DNA of 64,000 nt, taken from positions 1-64,000 of the IMG/VR virus record IMGVR_UViG_3300036772_000211; one strand, 5' to 3'. Below the pieces are notes generated by a model. It did not search any database, was not told the DNA's origin, and saw only the letters and a list, made by a program, of their open reading frames with translations. This DNA is from a virus. This document shows, piece by piece, positions 1-8,704 of the stretch. Made by a program: the position numbers and the translations under genes. How positions within the stretch are numbered: the stretch's first letter is position 1; each line of letters starts with the position of its first letter.

Positions 1-2
1 TG

Positions 3-659
3 CAGAACCTGCATCTCGACGGCGGAAGCGTCGGTACGACCGGCGTCAAGGTACTGTCTGGCCAGAGTGGCGGCATGGACGGCGTCAGCTTCACGAACTT
101 CACTAGCTGGACAGCGTCCTTCAGCTGCATGGCGCCTGCCGAGACTGGCGTCATGGCAGGGATCAATACCAACACCGAGCACAACATCTACCGCAATATC
201 CACTTCCTGTTGTCCGCATTGAACAACGCTGCGGGCATCCTCTGGACGGGTGCTGGCGAGCCGGCGAACACCATCACGTGTGGCACCTCGAACGAACTCT
301 GGGAGCAGGTCAGCATGACCTTCACGCCAACCAGTGGGAAGTTGTCGTACGGCCTGTACTACCAAGTGTGCGCGGAGGTGGTCATTCGCAACCTCCGCTT
401 CCTCAATGCCGGCGCTACCCAGAACGGTGCGATCACCAGTGTCATCGACTACGACTACACCCTCGGCCAGAGTCTTTATCCCTCTGACAACCTGATCGAC
501 ACCGTCGACTTCCAGACGAACAACATCAGCATCATCAACTCGGGCCTGCCTGCCTCCTCGTCCAACAACAAGATCGTCAATATCTGCTCGCATGCTGGTC
601 GACCACCGAATCCCAACCTGATCGGCCTGGCCTGGGGTTACTCGAATGCCAGCCCGTAA
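3..659 (+). CDS. Tail spike / beta-helix-like virion protein, 5' end cut by window edge
   Basis: The reading frame is open from base 3 without a start codon, so the gene begins left of the window; 218 codons are visible. The protein is rich in Asn, Gly, Thr and Ser with short beta-strand-like repeats, and resembles the C-terminal half of parallel beta-helix spikes. It is followed after 9 bp by the next virion gene with a strong Shine-Dalgarno (aaggagg). Role in receptor binding or polysaccharide cleavage is inferred from composition and position beside other tail genes. No catalytic residues can be assigned. Confidence 0.6.
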   Translation, partial: QNLHLDGGSVGTTGVKVLSGQSGGMDGVSFTNFTSWTASFSCMAPAETGVMAGINTNTEHNIYRNIHFLLSALNNAAGILWTGAGEPANTITCGTSNELWEQVSMTFTPTSGKLSYGLYYQVCAEVVIRNLRFLNAGATQNGAITSVIDYDYTLGQSLYPSDNLIDTVDFQTNNISIINSGLPASSSNNKIVNICSHAGRPPNPNLIGLAWGYSNASP

Positions 660-668
660 GGAGGTCAC

Positions 669-1862
669 GTGTCCAATACCATCACGCTGAGCGAGCCGCA
701 GGTCAACACTGTCATGCAGTCGTGGACCGGCCTCCAGTTGGAGCGCGCCTCCATCCAGCCTGGTCCGTACAGCGTGCTGGTGCAGCTGCCGTACGTGGCC
801 AACCAGACGGTCTACACCTACACCGACACCGTCGGGGCGATCAGCAGCTGGTATCGCGTGGTGCGCTACGCGCCAGGACCGGTGCTCGGCCAGTACTCCG
901 CGCCGTGGACGATCACCGCGCCGCCATTCCCGCGGCGATCGCTGGCCAACTGCCGCCAGGTTCTGGCGAAACGGTTGCACAGTTACGAGCCCGTGCAGAC
1001 CACCTCGGCTGGCGCCTCGGACGGTTCGACGCTGGTCGGCGTGCAGATGGCCGGCGCGGGTGACAGCAACCGCTACCGCAGCTGGTGGGTGCTGGTTGCC
1101 GACCAGCTTGCCCCCTCCGCGCTGCTAGGTCAGGTACGCAAGGTGCCGGATTCAGCGCTCGGTACGACCGACGGCACGCTCAACTTCCCGATCGTGAAGT
1201 GGCCAGCCCAGATCCCAGCCGGACTCCAGCTGGAGTTCCACAAGATGCTGCCGCCCACCGCAAACCTGCATGGCGTAACCGGACTGACGGAGTGCCTGAA
1301 TGCGGCGCTGCGCGAGTGCTACGTGCCAGATCGCCTGCTGTTGGCTGGCTCCAGCACGACCGCTGTCTACGACCTGACTGGGTTCGGTTCCTGGCTGGAG
1401 ACGGACGCGATCAAGGAACTCTGGTATCCGCCCGCGGGCAACGCGATGGTGCGCTTCGAGTGGCCCGGCTTCAACGCCTGGCGGGCAGGTCAGAACCTGA
1501 ACCTCGACGCGATCGGGCTGCCGACGGGACAGAACATGGAGATTGGCGTCACACGCCAGGGCGAAACGCTGATCAAGACCAACGGCGTGTGGACCGACAA
1601 CTCGTCGGGCTTCGTCAACGATCTGGACGAGTCGCTGTTCCAGCCGGAGTTCCTGTCTGAGATCGCGATGGCGCATGCGTACGCAGCACTGGCCAGGACG
1701 TCCTCAGGCACCGATCACGCCGAGTTCACCGCGCTGGCTGACGACCAGCGGCGCGCGGCCAACTATCTCAAGCTGCGCTATCTGGAGCATCTGTCCGAAC
1801 GGCTGAGCCATCCGGTGAATGCGCTGGGCATCGGCGCCGACTGGCCGCTGCTGGTTCGCTGA
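669..1862 (+). CDS. Virion protein of unknown function (tail or head-tail region), 397 aa
   Basis: GTG start preceded by an AAGGAGG ribosome site 6-7 bp upstream. The first ~85 residues look like a small beta-sandwich (possibly fibronectin-III-like), the middle is beta-rich, and the last ~70 residues are helical. No family recognised. Its stop overlaps the next start by one base (TGATG), so the two are translationally coupled. Placement between a spike and a long beta-rich protein argues for a structural tail role. Confidence 0.55.
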   Translation: MSNTITLSEPQVNTVMQSWTGLQLERASIQPGPYSVLVQLPYVANQTVYTYTDTVGAISSWYRVVRYAPGPVLGQYSAPWTITAPPFPRRSLANCRQVLAKRLHSYEPVQTTSAGASDGSTLVGVQMAGAGDSNRYRSWWVLVADQLAPSALLGQVRKVPDSALGTTDGTLNFPIVKWPAQIPAGLQLEFHKMLPPTANLHGVTGLTECLNAALRECYVPDRLLLAGSSTTAVYDLTGFGSWLETDAIKELWYPPAGNAMVRFEWPGFNAWRAGQNLNLDAIGLPTGQNMEIGVTRQGETLIKTNGVWTDNSSGFVNDLDESLFQPEFLSEIAMAHAYAALARTSSGTDHAEFTALADDQRRAANYLKLRYLEHLSERLSHPVNALGIGADWPLLVR

Positions 1863-3922
1863 TGGCCCAGGCTCCGCGTCCAGCTGCCGCTCCGATGTCC
1901 TTCAAGGAGGTCATCACCCTCAACGGGCTGACGTACAGCGCCGCGCGCCAGGTGATGGACCCGAACACCACCGGCGTGGCGTACGTGCCAAAGACCGCCT
2001 CGGCCATTCAGGACCAGGCTGGTGCCCCACAGCTGGACCCGATCAACGTCATCACCTTCCACCACGGCTCGGGTGCCAGCCGCGACGTCGGGCTGCCGAT
2101 GGCTGCCTGGGGCGAAAATGTCTGGTGCTGTGATCCAGGCTTGATCCTGCCGGGTCCGCTGGTGACGCGCGTGAGCCTGCCGGTGGCCGGCACGGCGCCA
2201 GTCCCTGGCCAGGGATTCGCGGAGTACGGCGGCGACATCTTCTTCGTGGCTGGCCGCTACGTGTACCGCATCCCCGCGGGCAACGGCACGATCGTGCAGG
2301 ACTTCGACCTCGGTCTGAACTCCGCGGGTAACTGCTTCCAGCTGGGCTTCGGGCAGCTACTGCTCTCAGCTGGTCCCACGGGCATCGACCTGTCAGCCAA
2401 GACCGCGCCGGGTGCTGGCAACTGGACTCAGGCGCTCACGGGACCGAGCGCGATTCAGCCTGGCACGCTGAGCCATGTCTACTGGACAACCGGCGGGGTC
2501 ACGTCCGAACGCATCGTAGGTCAGTTCGGTCCCACCACGATCCGCTACACGAATGGTGGAGATCCGCGGAACAGCAACTCGTGGACACCTGGCCTCACGG
2601 CTAACGCCATTGACGTTGGGCCATACGCGATCAACAGATTCATAGCCACGCTCGATCATCTGTATATCGCTACCACCGGCGGTCTGCGCGACCTCGATTC
2701 CAGCGGCAACGCGCCGATGCTCACGCCCGAGATCGAGCTACAGCAGATGCCGACCAACGGCATCTCGGTGCTCGCCGCGGGCGGCCTCGTCTACATCAAC
2801 GGCGGGTACGAACTGTACCGCGTGCCTGTCACCGCGCAGCTGAGCTTCGCCGAGGTGCAGCTATGTACGCCAGGCAACCCGAGCATGCTGCCGAACGAGA
2901 CGCCGGTGCATGGCTACATCAGCGCCATGACGCGGCGCGGCCAGTGGGTGATCGCCTGCCAGTACGACGACACCAACAACATCAGCTGGATCAGCTGGGG
3001 CCGCGAGGCATTCGCCGGTTTCCTGACCAGCCCGATCCAGCCCGCGAGAGAAGCCGGGCCGATGGTCTGGAACATGTGTCCGATCGTGCTCCGCGGGCAG
3101 AAGGTCACGTCGCTCTGGGTAAGCGGCCTGGTGAGTGCCAATCCGCGGCTGTGGATCGCAGGCATCGACAACGCGAACAACGTCATCATCCAGTGGGCAC
3201 CGCTGGCGACGCAGACGCCGTATCAGGATCTACGCAACGGGCGCCCGTACCAGTTCAATCCTGGCACCGTGACCGCGGTCACGGTAACGCACCCAGCCTA
3301 CGACGCGGGTGACGACTCGATGCCGAAGGATCTGGAGGAGGCGGTCATCGAGGCCGAGAACCTGACCTCCGGCAATCAGGTGACGCTGAAGGTCGCGACC
3401 GATGCCGCGCCAGGCGTCTTCACCTCGATCGGCACGTGGGCGAAAGGCCCGCGCCAATCCATCCTGCCGTCGCTTACCGTGCTCGGCAACCGCATCATCC
3501 CGCAGCTGGTGATGCAGGGTGGCGTCTCGTCACCGGTAATCGTGCGCAAGCAGTCGTATCTGGTCAACCCGCGGCCAGAGATGGCGCAGGTACGCACCTA
3601 CTTCCTGAAGCTCGGGCGCTTCGAGCGGCACGCCTTCAACGATCCCGATGAAACGGACCCCCTGGTGCGCATGGCAGCGCTCGAAGCGCTACAGGTGGGT
3701 AGTCGCGCCACGCTGCTTGACGAAGCCCAGCAGAGCATGGTCGTCCTGCTCAAGCACATCGGCCAGGTTGTCGAGGCCGAGGACTCCGTCTACGGCGGGC
3801 GCGTGCTGGCTGCCACGATCGTGCTGCGTGTGGTTGCTGCGGCCCAGGAACCGCTATTCAGTCTCACCCCTGGTCGGTACGACTCCACGGCCACCTACGA
3901 CACCGTGTTCACCTACTCGTGA
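1862..3922 (+). CDS. Large beta-rich tail protein, 686 aa
   Basis: Starts at the ATG overlapping the previous stop. Residues ~60-480 contain repeated short beta strands with GG/NG turns, like the propeller-type tail proteins of short-tailed phages (compare T7 gp12 as a functional type, not as a homology claim). The last ~120 residues are helical. Likely part of the tail hub or nozzle; inferred from fold impression and neighbours only. Confidence 0.5.
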   Translation: MAQAPRPAAAPMSFKEVITLNGLTYSAARQVMDPNTTGVAYVPKTASAIQDQAGAPQLDPINVITFHHGSGASRDVGLPMAAWGENVWCCDPGLILPGPLVTRVSLPVAGTAPVPGQGFAEYGGDIFFVAGRYVYRIPAGNGTIVQDFDLGLNSAGNCFQLGFGQLLLSAGPTGIDLSAKTAPGAGNWTQALTGPSAIQPGTLSHVYWTTGGVTSERIVGQFGPTTIRYTNGGDPRNSNSWTPGLTANAIDVGPYAINRFIATLDHLYIATTGGLRDLDSSGNAPMLTPEIELQQMPTNGISVLAAGGLVYINGGYELYRVPVTAQLSFAEVQLCTPGNPSMLPNETPVHGYISAMTRRGQWVIACQYDDTNNISWISWGREAFAGFLTSPIQPAREAGPMVWNMCPIVLRGQKVTSLWVSGLVSANPRLWIAGIDNANNVIIQWAPLATQTPYQDLRNGRPYQFNPGTVTAVTVTHPAYDAGDDSMPKDLEEAVIEAENLTSGNQVTLKVATDAAPGVFTSIGTWAKGPRQSILPSLTVLGNRIIPQLVMQGGVSSPVIVRKQSYLVNPRPEMAQVRTYFLKLGRFERHAFNDPDETDPLVRMAALEALQVGSRATLLDEAQQSMVVLLKHIGQVVEAEDSVYGGRVLAATIVLRVVAAAQEPLFSLTPGRYDSTATYDTVFTYS

Positions 3923-3930
3923 GGTAGCTA

Positions 3931-5511
3931 ATGGTTTCTCTGTACACCGTCGGCCCGACCGTCAACAGCGGACTGATCGAGTCCGCCGACCTCAACCAGC
4001 TGGTCAACACTCTGAGCGGGGCTCAGAACACGCCGGTCTTCATTAAGAACACCGACCCCATCAGCTTCACCCTCCAGCTGCAGAACACCGACTCGGCGAG
4101 CAAGGCACTGCTGGTGACTGCCGCAGACGGTTCAACCGTGCTCGCGCGCGTGCAAGGCAGCGGCATGGTGGCCAGTCCCGACGGGACCGTTGCCGACACC
4201 ATCGTTACGATCAGCCACGCGCAGACGCTCACCAACAAGACGCTGAGCAACCCGATCATCAACACAGGTGGTCTGCAGGTCAATGGCGGCAACATCGGCA
4301 TCGGGGGTGCGGCGACAGGCAACAACGGGCTCCTTATTCCTGGCAGCTACAACATCAACGCTTCGGGTGGCGCCGGGGCTGGTCTGAGCGTCGACCCGAC
4401 GCTGGTCGCGCAGGCTACCAACGACAGCCTGTATGGCGTCTACGTCCAGCCAGCGTTCAATGACAATTCGCACACTGGCGTTCTCCATTACGGCCTGTAC
4501 GTCGGCAGCGGCCAGAGCTACTTCGCGAACAACGTCGGGCTCGGATTCAGTCCTGGCACCGTGCAACGGTTGTGGATTCGCGGTGCCACGGCAGACGCCG
4601 GTAGCGACGCGCTGCTGGCGCAGAACTCTGCTGGGACCAACCTGCTCGAAGTTCGCGACGACGGCTACCTGCTGTTCGCGAACGGGGCGCGCAACATCTC
4701 TCCAAACGGCACAGTCAACTCGTTTTACCTGACCACTACCGACGGCTCGAATGGCATCGTCCAGTCAAGCAACGGCAGCCTGTACGTGCGCTCCGCTGGC
4801 GGCGCTAACGGCGTCATCATGGACACCGGTACGGGTGGCCTGAACGTTAGCTCCGGTGGCCCCCTCAACTGCGCGGGCTATATCGCCGCTGGTCCCGCGA
4901 TCTCTGCTGGTGCTGGCGACCTGAACGCCAATCGCAACAACGGCACCGGCTACGTGTTCCTGGCCAACGCAAGCCACTACATCGGCTTCGACGGCACGAG
5001 CTACCAGATGCCCACGAGCGGCCTGAATGTTGGTGGAGGCATCACCGGCACCACCCTCGCCGCTGGAGCAAGCCTGATAGCGCAGGCTGGAGACATCAGC
5101 GCCAACCGCGGCAACGGTACCGGGGTCATCTACCTGGGCAACAATACTCACTATCTGTTCTTTGACGGCACCAACTACCAGTTGCCAGGTAGCAAGCTTC
5201 AAGTTACCGGCCTCAATGCACTGCTGTCGCAAACCAATGCGACCGACTTCAAGTTCGACTGCGGCAACGCTTTTATGAACAACATCCCCAACGGCACCCA
5301 GGTGGTGGCGATAGGTTTCAACGCTGCCTTCGCCGCGGCACCCACGTCCATCGTCTTCTCGATGAACAACATCAGCGGGGGGCGTGGCAGCTACAGCCAG
5401 GTTCACCTGGGCGCTGATGGCATCGGCACCAACGGCTTCAACCTCGTGATCGACAACACCAGCGGAGGCAGCCAGAGCTTCCTCGTTGGTTGGATGGCGT
5501 TCGGCCATTAG
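3931..5511 (+). CDS. Tail fibre protein with internal repeats, 526 aa
   Basis: The N-terminal part holds the fibre signature LTNKTLSNPIINTGGLQ (about residues 95-115), common in phage fibre shafts. The middle and end are Gly/Asn-rich. Two homologous blocks of about 42 residues, encoded near 4912-5037 and 5089-5214, share the pattern ANR-NGTG--LN--HY--FDGT-YQ, so the shaft has grown by internal duplication. The last ~100 residues differ and may be a receptor-binding head. Start ATG follows GAGGTAGCTA. Confidence 0.7.
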   Translation: MVSLYTVGPTVNSGLIESADLNQLVNTLSGAQNTPVFIKNTDPISFTLQLQNTDSASKALLVTAADGSTVLARVQGSGMVASPDGTVADTIVTISHAQTLTNKTLSNPIINTGGLQVNGGNIGIGGAATGNNGLLIPGSYNINASGGAGAGLSVDPTLVAQATNDSLYGVYVQPAFNDNSHTGVLHYGLYVGSGQSYFANNVGLGFSPGTVQRLWIRGATADAGSDALLAQNSAGTNLLEVRDDGYLLFANGARNISPNGTVNSFYLTTTDGSNGIVQSSNGSLYVRSAGGANGVIMDTGTGGLNVSSGGPLNCAGYIAAGPAISAGAGDLNANRNNGTGYVFLANASHYIGFDGTSYQMPTSGLNVGGGITGTTLAAGASLIAQAGDISANRGNGTGVIYLGNNTHYLFFDGTNYQLPGSKLQVTGLNALLSQTNATDFKFDCGNAFMNNIPNGTQVVAIGFNAAFAAAPTSIVFSMNNISGGRGSYSQVHLGADGIGTNGFNLVIDNTSGGSQSFLVGWMAFGH

Positions 5512-5520
5512 GAGGTCCAC

Positions 5521-5706
5521 ATGGAGATACAACCCGACGAACTGATCGTCCTGCTCGGCTGGAAGGAAGCCGAGATTCACGTGTTGCGCAAGAAGGTCGC
5601 CAAGCTCGAAGCGATGGTTGCCCAGCTGGCGCAGCAGGAGACGGACAAGCCAGCAGAGCCACCACCGGACCCGCTGTTGAGCATGGCAGCCAACGGAGTC
5701 CGCTGA
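5521..5706 (+). CDS. Small coiled-coil protein, 61 aa
   Basis: ATG follows AGGAGG with 5-6 bp spacing, directly after the fibre gene. Residues ~10-45 form a heptad helix (LLGWKEAEIHVLRKKVAKLE), followed by a Pro-rich tail. Could be a fibre-associated or chaperone-like protein. No family known to me. Confidence 0.5.
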   Translation: MEIQPDELIVLLGWKEAEIHVLRKKVAKLEAMVAQLAQQETDKPAEPPPDPLLSMAANGVR

Positions 5707-5707
5707 C

Positions 5708-6001
5708 GTGGCGGGCCTGGTGTTTCCCTACACCGATCCCAGGAGCGGCTTCCAGTACCCGTCGGCGTTTCTGGTGATTGACGATGCGCGCGTTCACTGG
5801 GCCGCACAGACTGCCATCCTGGGTATCTCGATCTACGGGTCGGAGGCTCTCTACAACCAGGGCAAAGATCCGATCTTCCGCGACACCGACCTGTACCTGA
5901 CCAGTGGCGAGCTTGCGAACGAAGAGCCGCGATTCCTGGGTGACCTGTACGGCATCCTGCAGGCTCGTCCCACCTTCGCTGGAGGCACCATTGTCACCTG
6001 A
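5708..6001 (+). CDS. Small virion-associated protein of unknown function, 97 aa
   Basis: GTG start one base after the preceding stop. Mixed alpha/beta composition, no membrane segment, no Cys motif. The sequence (FPYTDPRSGFQYPSAF near the N terminus) looks like the short tail-completion or fibre-associated proteins found next to fibre genes. Function not recognised. Confidence 0.45.
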   Translation: MAGLVFPYTDPRSGFQYPSAFLVIDDARVHWAAQTAILGISIYGSEALYNQGKDPIFRDTDLYLTSGELANEEPRFLGDLYGILQARPTFAGGTIVT

Positions 6002-6027
6002 GCGACGGCTCTGGTCGCAGTGAGTGG

Positions 6028-6330
6028 GTGGACACCCTTGGTAGTCCAGCCGCTCTGCTGCCGCTCCTGGCTGGGCCAAGCGGTGCGATCGCGGCGCTAC
6101 TGCTCTTTTGCGGGTATCTGCTGCGTGAACTCAGCCTGGCGCGCGCGGATGTCAAAAGTTACCAGGCCAAGTACGAAGCCATGCGTGAATCCAGGGATGA
6201 GTTCCGCTTCCTGACCGGCGACGCGGTGCGTGCGGGCAAACGTGCGATTCAGACAGCCGTGGCGAGCGAGTTCGTTCACGAGCAGCACGGTCGCGAAACG
6301 CACGAGGTCCGCGAAGAGGTTCACGAATGA
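6028..6330 (+). CDS. Membrane protein with cytoplasmic helix (lysis cassette candidate), 100 aa
   Basis: GTG start proposed. One hydrophobic segment at residues ~5-30 is followed by a long charged helix rich in Arg and Glu. This N-anchor/helical layout resembles spanin-like or holin-partner proteins. It overlaps the next gene by 4 bp and lies upstream of the muralytic enzyme, so a lysis role is likely but unproven. Confidence 0.45.
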   Translation: MDTLGSPAALLPLLAGPSGAIAALLLFCGYLLRELSLARADVKSYQAKYEAMRESRDEFRFLTGDAVRAGKRAIQTAVASEFVHEQHGRETHEVREEVHE

Positions 6331-6593
6331 ACTGGCCGCACTGGTTGCGCTGGCTGCGCTGGTTGCTGGGCAAGCCTCCCATGCCTGCTGTCAGGCTGGA
6401 CGAGCCAGACATCAACGAGGAAAAAGCGCAGATACGCAGAGATGTGGGGCAGATCAAGGAACTCAACGAGTACCTGCTGAACAAGGCTGTCGCCCGCGGG
6501 CGCCTGTCACCGGAAGCGGCAGCCGCAATCCGCGCATCTCAAACCTATGAACGCGAGGTAATGGATATTGGATCTGGTAGTAAGTCGAATTGA
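6327..6593 (+). CDS. Small Trp-rich protein with helical domain, 88 aa
   Basis: Starts at the ATGA overlap with the previous stop. The first 15 residues are Trp/Arg-rich (NWPHWLRWLRWLL), an amphipathic membrane-contact segment; the rest is a charged helix. Lies in the lysis region. No family recognised. Confidence 0.45.
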   Translation: MNWPHWLRWLRWLLGKPPMPAVRLDEPDINEEKAQIRRDVGQIKELNEYLLNKAVARGRLSPEAAAAIRASQTYEREVMDIGSGSKSN

Positions 6594-6930
6594 GGATCCG
6601 GCCATTCTGGTGTGGCTGGCTGTTGCGCTGATCGGATTCACGTCAAGCCTGGGAACCTTGCTGCTTATGCGCTTCGAGATTGCCCTGCACCCAATGGCAC
6701 TGGCCGTTCCAGCCGTCGCAGCCATGAAGAATCACAACATGGGTGCCGAGGCGGCGCGCATTGCGGCGCAGCTGATCGCTTTTGGCGTGGGCATAGGCTT
6801 CATTGTCGACTGGCTTTCGCCGGAAGTTGTCGCCTGGGCACTGGTGCTGATGAACTTCATCTTGTGCGCCAACTCGGTCAACGAGTTCGTGCTGTCTATC
6901 CGCCTGCTTGGCGGACTGGAGACTCATTGA
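6568..6930 (+). CDS. Polytopic membrane protein, putative holin, 120 aa
   Basis: TTG start overlapping the previous gene by 26 bp; a later start is possible. Three or four hydrophobic segments (about residues 12-35, 40-55, 62-80, 84-105). Its stop overlaps the start of the dual glycosidase gene (TGATG), the usual holin-endolysin coupling. Assigned as a holin by topology and context. Confidence 0.5.
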   Translation: MDLVVSRIEDPAILVWLAVALIGFTSSLGTLLLMRFEIALHPMALAVPAVAAMKNHNMGAEAARIAAQLIAFGVGIGFIVDWLSPEVVAWALVLMNFILCANSVNEFVLSIRLLGGLETH

Positions 6931-8198
6931 TGCCTGGCATAAATGTCGACGTTCTCAATCAGCCGCCCACGGTTGCCCTGCTGCAGCAGGCTGGCATCGA
7001 CGCGGTGCGCCTGGTGTCGCAACCGGACCCCAACGGACCCGGTGTCCATCCGCTGATCGAGCAGTACCTGGCAGACCTGAAAGCGGCCAATATCTTCGCC
7101 CTGGTGGTGATCACTGGCCAGTCCGCGGGCAAGCTGCCGGCCAACAACCAGGGCTGGTTCCAGTGCCGCAACGAACCTGACGGGCAGCCGCCGGCGTCCG
7201 AGCCGATGACCACCGACCAGTACGTTCAGGAGTTCAACACCTACAGCGAGACGTTCCCGCAGTTCAACTGGGTGGCAGCTGGGCTGTGCGGCTCGGACCC
7301 GCTCGGGTACTGGCAGACGATCGCGCCGCAGCTGGTCAACTGCACTGGCTTCGCGGTCCATCCGTACCTGAAGACACCCACCGACGCGACGGCTCTGGTC
7401 GACGCCATGCAAGCAGTGGACACCTCGAAGCTCGCGTTCGTGACGGAGTTCAACACCGATGCTGGCAGCCTGCTGGCGATGCTGGTCGGCCTCCACGGCG
7501 ACACCGCTGGACAGTACTGGTACGCCGCGGGCGACTGGATGAACAGTGGCTACGGCCTGCTCGATCACCCCGATAAGCTCACCGCGTGGACGCAGGCTCT
7601 GCAGCTGATCCAGAACCCTCCGCAGCCACAGCCGGAGCAATGGGTCGACTTGTCGAACTACCAGGGCGACCTGACGGCGAACATGATGGCAGACATGCGC
7701 AACAGCGGCGTCGTCGGTATAGTCAGTCAAGCAATCACGGGCCTCAACGGCATGAGTTACTGTCGCCAGCAATTGCAAGCTGCGCTCGAAGGCTCCTTCC
7801 GCATCGCCGGTTACGCGTGGTGCTTCCACGGCGTGAGCGTCTCGCAGCGGTTGCACATGTTCGATGGCTTCCAGCTGGAGTACCTGGCTCTTGACAACGA
7901 ACAGGCGGGCATCACGATCGCTGATGTCAACCGCGACTTCGGGCTGTGCGACCAGTACATGGGCAAACTCACTGAGGACTACACCGCACGCTGGTTCTTC
8001 CAACAGCAGGGCTGGCAGAACTTCACGGGTTGGTCCGGTCGGCCGCTCTGGTACGCGCTCTACGACAACGAGAAAGACCTGGCCGATTTCGCCCCATTCG
8101 GCGGCTGGACGCGACCGCGGATGCACCAGTTCTCTGCTAGCCAGGTGTTCGGAGGTGTCAAGTGCGACATCTCGATCCGCTACCCCACGATGCCGTGA
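6930..8198 (+). CDS. Two-domain endolysin: glycosidase-like barrel plus GH25-type lysozyme, 422 aa
   Basis: Residues ~1-225 look like a (beta/alpha)8 glycoside hydrolase, with RNEPD (Glu near 81) and FVTEFN (Glu near 172) placed like acid/base and nucleophile. Residues ~235-422 match the GH25 muramidase pattern: VDLSNYQGD near 238, a D-x-E pair in LALDNEQ near 322, and a late FSASQ...CDISI segment. The likely job is cell-wall hydrolysis at lysis, cutting the glycan with the GH25 domain; the N-terminal substrate is unknown. It is coupled to flanking membrane protein genes by 1-4 bp overlaps. The GH25 call is strong; the first domain is weaker. Confidence 0.75.
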   Translation: MPGINVDVLNQPPTVALLQQAGIDAVRLVSQPDPNGPGVHPLIEQYLADLKAANIFALVVITGQSAGKLPANNQGWFQCRNEPDGQPPASEPMTTDQYVQEFNTYSETFPQFNWVAAGLCGSDPLGYWQTIAPQLVNCTGFAVHPYLKTPTDATALVDAMQAVDTSKLAFVTEFNTDAGSLLAMLVGLHGDTAGQYWYAAGDWMNSGYGLLDHPDKLTAWTQALQLIQNPPQPQPEQWVDLSNYQGDLTANMMADMRNSGVVGIVSQAITGLNGMSYCRQQLQAALEGSFRIAGYAWCFHGVSVSQRLHMFDGFQLEYLALDNEQAGITIADVNRDFGLCDQYMGKLTEDYTARWFFQQQGWQNFTGWSGRPLWYALYDNEKDLADFAPFGGWTRPRMHQFSASQVFGGVKCDISIRYPTMP

Positions 8199-8395
8199 AC
8201 TGGTCGGCCATCGTCTGGCTCACGTGGCTGGGTTCGTTTGTCGTGCTTGAGGGAGCAGCAATCAGCGGCAGAGTGCCCTGGACGACGCTGAGCGTTTATA
8301 CGTGGATGCTCGAATCGACTGACGGCGTGGTGCGGTGGGTGCTGCTCATTGGCCTGGCAGCGCTACTGACGCACCTCGTGGCGAAGTGGCCCTAG
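8195..8395 (+). CDS. Holin-like small membrane protein, 66 aa
   Basis: The GTG start overlaps the endolysin stop (GTGA). Two hydrophobic segments (residues ~5-25 and 43-62) with a TTLS-x-W turn and a C-terminal THLVAKWP. This is the pattern of a widespread phage membrane protein placed beside endolysins. It ends the rightward lysis cluster; the next gene is on the other strand and its stop overlaps here. Confidence 0.6.
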   Translation: MNWSAIVWLTWLGSFVVLEGAAISGRVPWTTLSVYTWMLESTDGVVRWVLLIGLAALLTHLVAKWP

Positions 8396-8658
8396 CCAGG
8401 CGCTTCGAGCAGGTCGCGCGGCTCGCATTCAAGCGCGTCTGCGAGCTTGCGGACGGTAGATGGTAGGGCCTCGCCGCCGTTCTCCAGGCGAGTAACAGTG
8501 AACCGCTGGACGCCAGCACGCTTGCCAAGCTCTTCCTGCGACAGCGCGGCCAGGTGGCGCGCTCGCTTTAGGCCGGGCAGTTTGACCAATCTGACGTCAA
8601 TCGTACCGTCAGCGTCCCCCGGAAGCACAGTCACGTCTATATCGCGAGGTCGAGTCAT
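8392..8658 (-). CDS. XRE-type helix-turn-helix repressor beside the secretion-like cassette, 88 aa
   Basis: Residues ~30-80 form a lambda-type HTH (LSQEELGKRAGVQRFTVTRLENGG), with a short N-terminal arm. The chosen ATG at 8658 lies 6 bp after a TACAAT box, so the mRNA is probably leaderless. The gene is divergent from the VirB6-like gene at 8705, with a 46-bp gap holding a CAATGCATTG palindrome. It probably represses itself and the secretion-like operon. It is distinct from the CI-type gene near 31 kb. Confidence 0.7.
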   Translation of the reverse strand: MTRPRDIDVTVLPGDADGTIDVRLVKLPGLKRARHLAALSQEELGKRAGVQRFTVTRLENGGEALPSTVRKLADALECEPRDLLEAPG

Positions 8659-8704
8659 CAATGCATTGTATGTCCGTGGTGCGTTTGCTGTATGCTGGCT
8701 GTGC
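8658..8704. promoter_or_regulatory. Divergent promoter region with CAATGCATTG palindrome
   Basis: On the minus strand TACAAT (8670-8665) is followed by 6 bp and the ATG of the HTH gene. On the plus strand TGTATGCT (8689-8696) is an extended -10-like box 8 bp before the ATG at 8705. The perfect 10-bp palindrome CAATGCATTG (8658-8667) covers the leftward start site and is a likely operator. The -35 boxes are poor on both strands. Confidence 0.45.

Noticed and set aside
6924-8126. 400-codon leftward ORF across the endolysin
   Set aside because: Shadow of a gene with visible GH25 motifs; composition is typical of reverse-strand frames in GC-rich DNA.
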